A stretch of DNA of 5,254 nt, taken from assembly GCA_046730475.1 (NCBI GenBank), contig JBKPIY010000086.1, positions 1 through 5,254 on the forward strand, written 5' to 3'. Every line of letters starts with the position of its first letter. Position 1 is the stretch's first letter. A model generated the notes under the pieces. The model made no database searches, had not been told where the DNA came from, and saw nothing but the letters and a program-made list of their open reading frames with translations. The position numbers were made by a program, and so were the translations under genes. Of this stretch, positions 4,713 through 5,254 are shown piece after piece. Source of the DNA: JBKPIY01 sp046730475 (GTDB lineage: Bacteria; Actinomycetota; Thermoleophilia; Solirubrobacterales; 70-9).

Positions 4713-5254
4713 ATGCGAAACCCACGCGATTTCTTCAAGCCGCTGGCGATCGACGCCCCCGACCCGCCCCGCGAGATCCCCTTCAAGCCCTCGCGGATGA
4801 TCCACTTCTTCGATGCCTCGAACGAGAAGATGCGGGCGAAGGTCCCCGACATGGCCAGGCAGGCCGACATCCTGCTCGGCAACCTCGAGGACGCCGTCCC
4901 CGTCGACAAGAAGGTCGCCGCCCGCGAGGGCCTGATCGAGGTGGCGAGGGAGACCGACTTCGGCGACACCCAGCTGTGGACGCGGGTCAACTCGCTGGAG
5001 AGCCCCTGGGTCCTCGACGACCTCACCGAGCTCATCACCGAGATTGGCGACAAGCTCGAGGTGATCATGGTTCCCAAGGTCGAAGGCCCGTGGGACATCC
5101 ACTACGTCGACCGCCTCCTCGCCCAGCTCGAGGCGAAGGCGAAGCTCGAGCGGCCGCTGCTCGTCCACGCGATCCTCGAGACCTCGCTCGGGGTCGTCAA
5201 CCTCGAGGAGATCGCCGCCGCCAGCCCCAGGATGCAGGGGATGAGCTTCGGCCC
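4713..5254 (+). CDS. HpcH/HpaI aldolase / citrate-lyase-beta family CoA-ester lyase (malyl-CoA lyase-like), 3' end cut off
   Basis: An open frame of 180 codons runs off the right edge. The TIM-barrel CoA-ester lyase pattern is clear: SRMIHFFDASNEKM (27-40), LLGNLEDAVP (54-63, the LEDAV strand end with E59 and D60), TRVNS (90-94, whose Arg normally contacts the substrate carboxylate), VIMVPKVEG (117-125), HAILETSLGVVN (152-163, with E156 as the expected metal ligand) and SPRMQGMSFGP (171-181). The second metal-binding Asp should come just after the cut. The family cleaves or forms 3-hydroxy-acyl-CoA esters such as malyl-CoA, beta-methylmalyl-CoA or citramalyl-CoA with Mg2+. The overall spacing is closest to malyl-CoA/beta-methylmalyl-CoA lyases rather than to citrate lyase complexes, but substrate is an inference. 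Usual length is about 310-350 residues. The ATG at 4713 leaves a short N-terminal lead before the barrel; an in-frame TTG at 4707 is less likely. Confidence 0.9.
   Translation, partial: MRNPRDFFKPLAIDAPDPPREIPFKPSRMIHFFDASNEKMRAKVPDMARQADILLGNLEDAVPVDKKVAAREGLIEVARETDFGDTQLWTRVNSLESPWVLDDLTELITEIGDKLEVIMVPKVEGPWDIHYVDRLLAQLEAKAKLERPLLVHAILETSLGVVNLEEIAAASPRMQGMSFG

Noticed and set aside
4671..5168. N-terminal extension of the GNAT reading frame to an upstream start at 5168
   Set aside because: The extra residues are antisense to the CoA-ester lyase and resemble no GNAT domain. The family similarity begins just after the Met at 4670.

Overview
The window looks like chromosomal DNA of a high-GC actinobacterium. 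GC is roughly 70% by eye, codon third positions are strongly G/C, and the gene families suggest the Thermoleophilia/Solirubrobacterales side of the phylum. That placement is an inference from protein flavour, not a computed classification. I see no rRNA, tRNA, CRISPR array, insertion sequence or phage gene. The window is gene-dense, with no gene-free stretch over 300 bases.

Layout, left to right. Positions 1-719 (minus, cut by the left edge) hold an AlkZ-like winged-helix protein with the Q-x-Q signature of alkylation DNA glycosylases. Positions 758-1120 (minus) hold a small SCP2-type lipid-binding protein. Positions 1187-1879 (minus) hold a short-chain dehydrogenase/reductase. Positions 1947-3161 (minus) hold a complete acyl-CoA dehydrogenase. 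These four genes point the same way with gaps of about 38-67 bases. Positions 3176-3562 (plus) hold an NTF2/SnoaL-like protein that seems to lack its N-terminal third. It converges on a PadR-family repressor at 3573-4106 (minus), and a short inverted repeat covers both stop codons. Upstream of the PadR gene is an AT-rich perfect palindrome at 4135-4148, its likely operator. Then come a GNAT acetyltransferase (4209-4670, minus) and, divergent from it across 42 bases, the first 180 codons of a CoA-ester lyase of the malyl-CoA/citrate lyase type (4713 to the right edge, plus).

Acting together: the acyl-CoA dehydrogenase, SCP2-like protein and CoA-ester lyase all fit acyl-CoA or lipid metabolism, and the SDR could work on a carbonyl in the same setting. 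The genes are not obviously one operon, so this link is loose. The PadR gene is most likely autoregulated. Its targets beyond itself cannot be read from this window.

I found no clearly new multi-gene system. The items most worth a second look are the PadR palindrome, the truncated NTF2-like gene, the Q-x-Q glycosylase-like protein, the malyl-CoA-lyase-like gene and a recurring pattern of possible leaderless starts.
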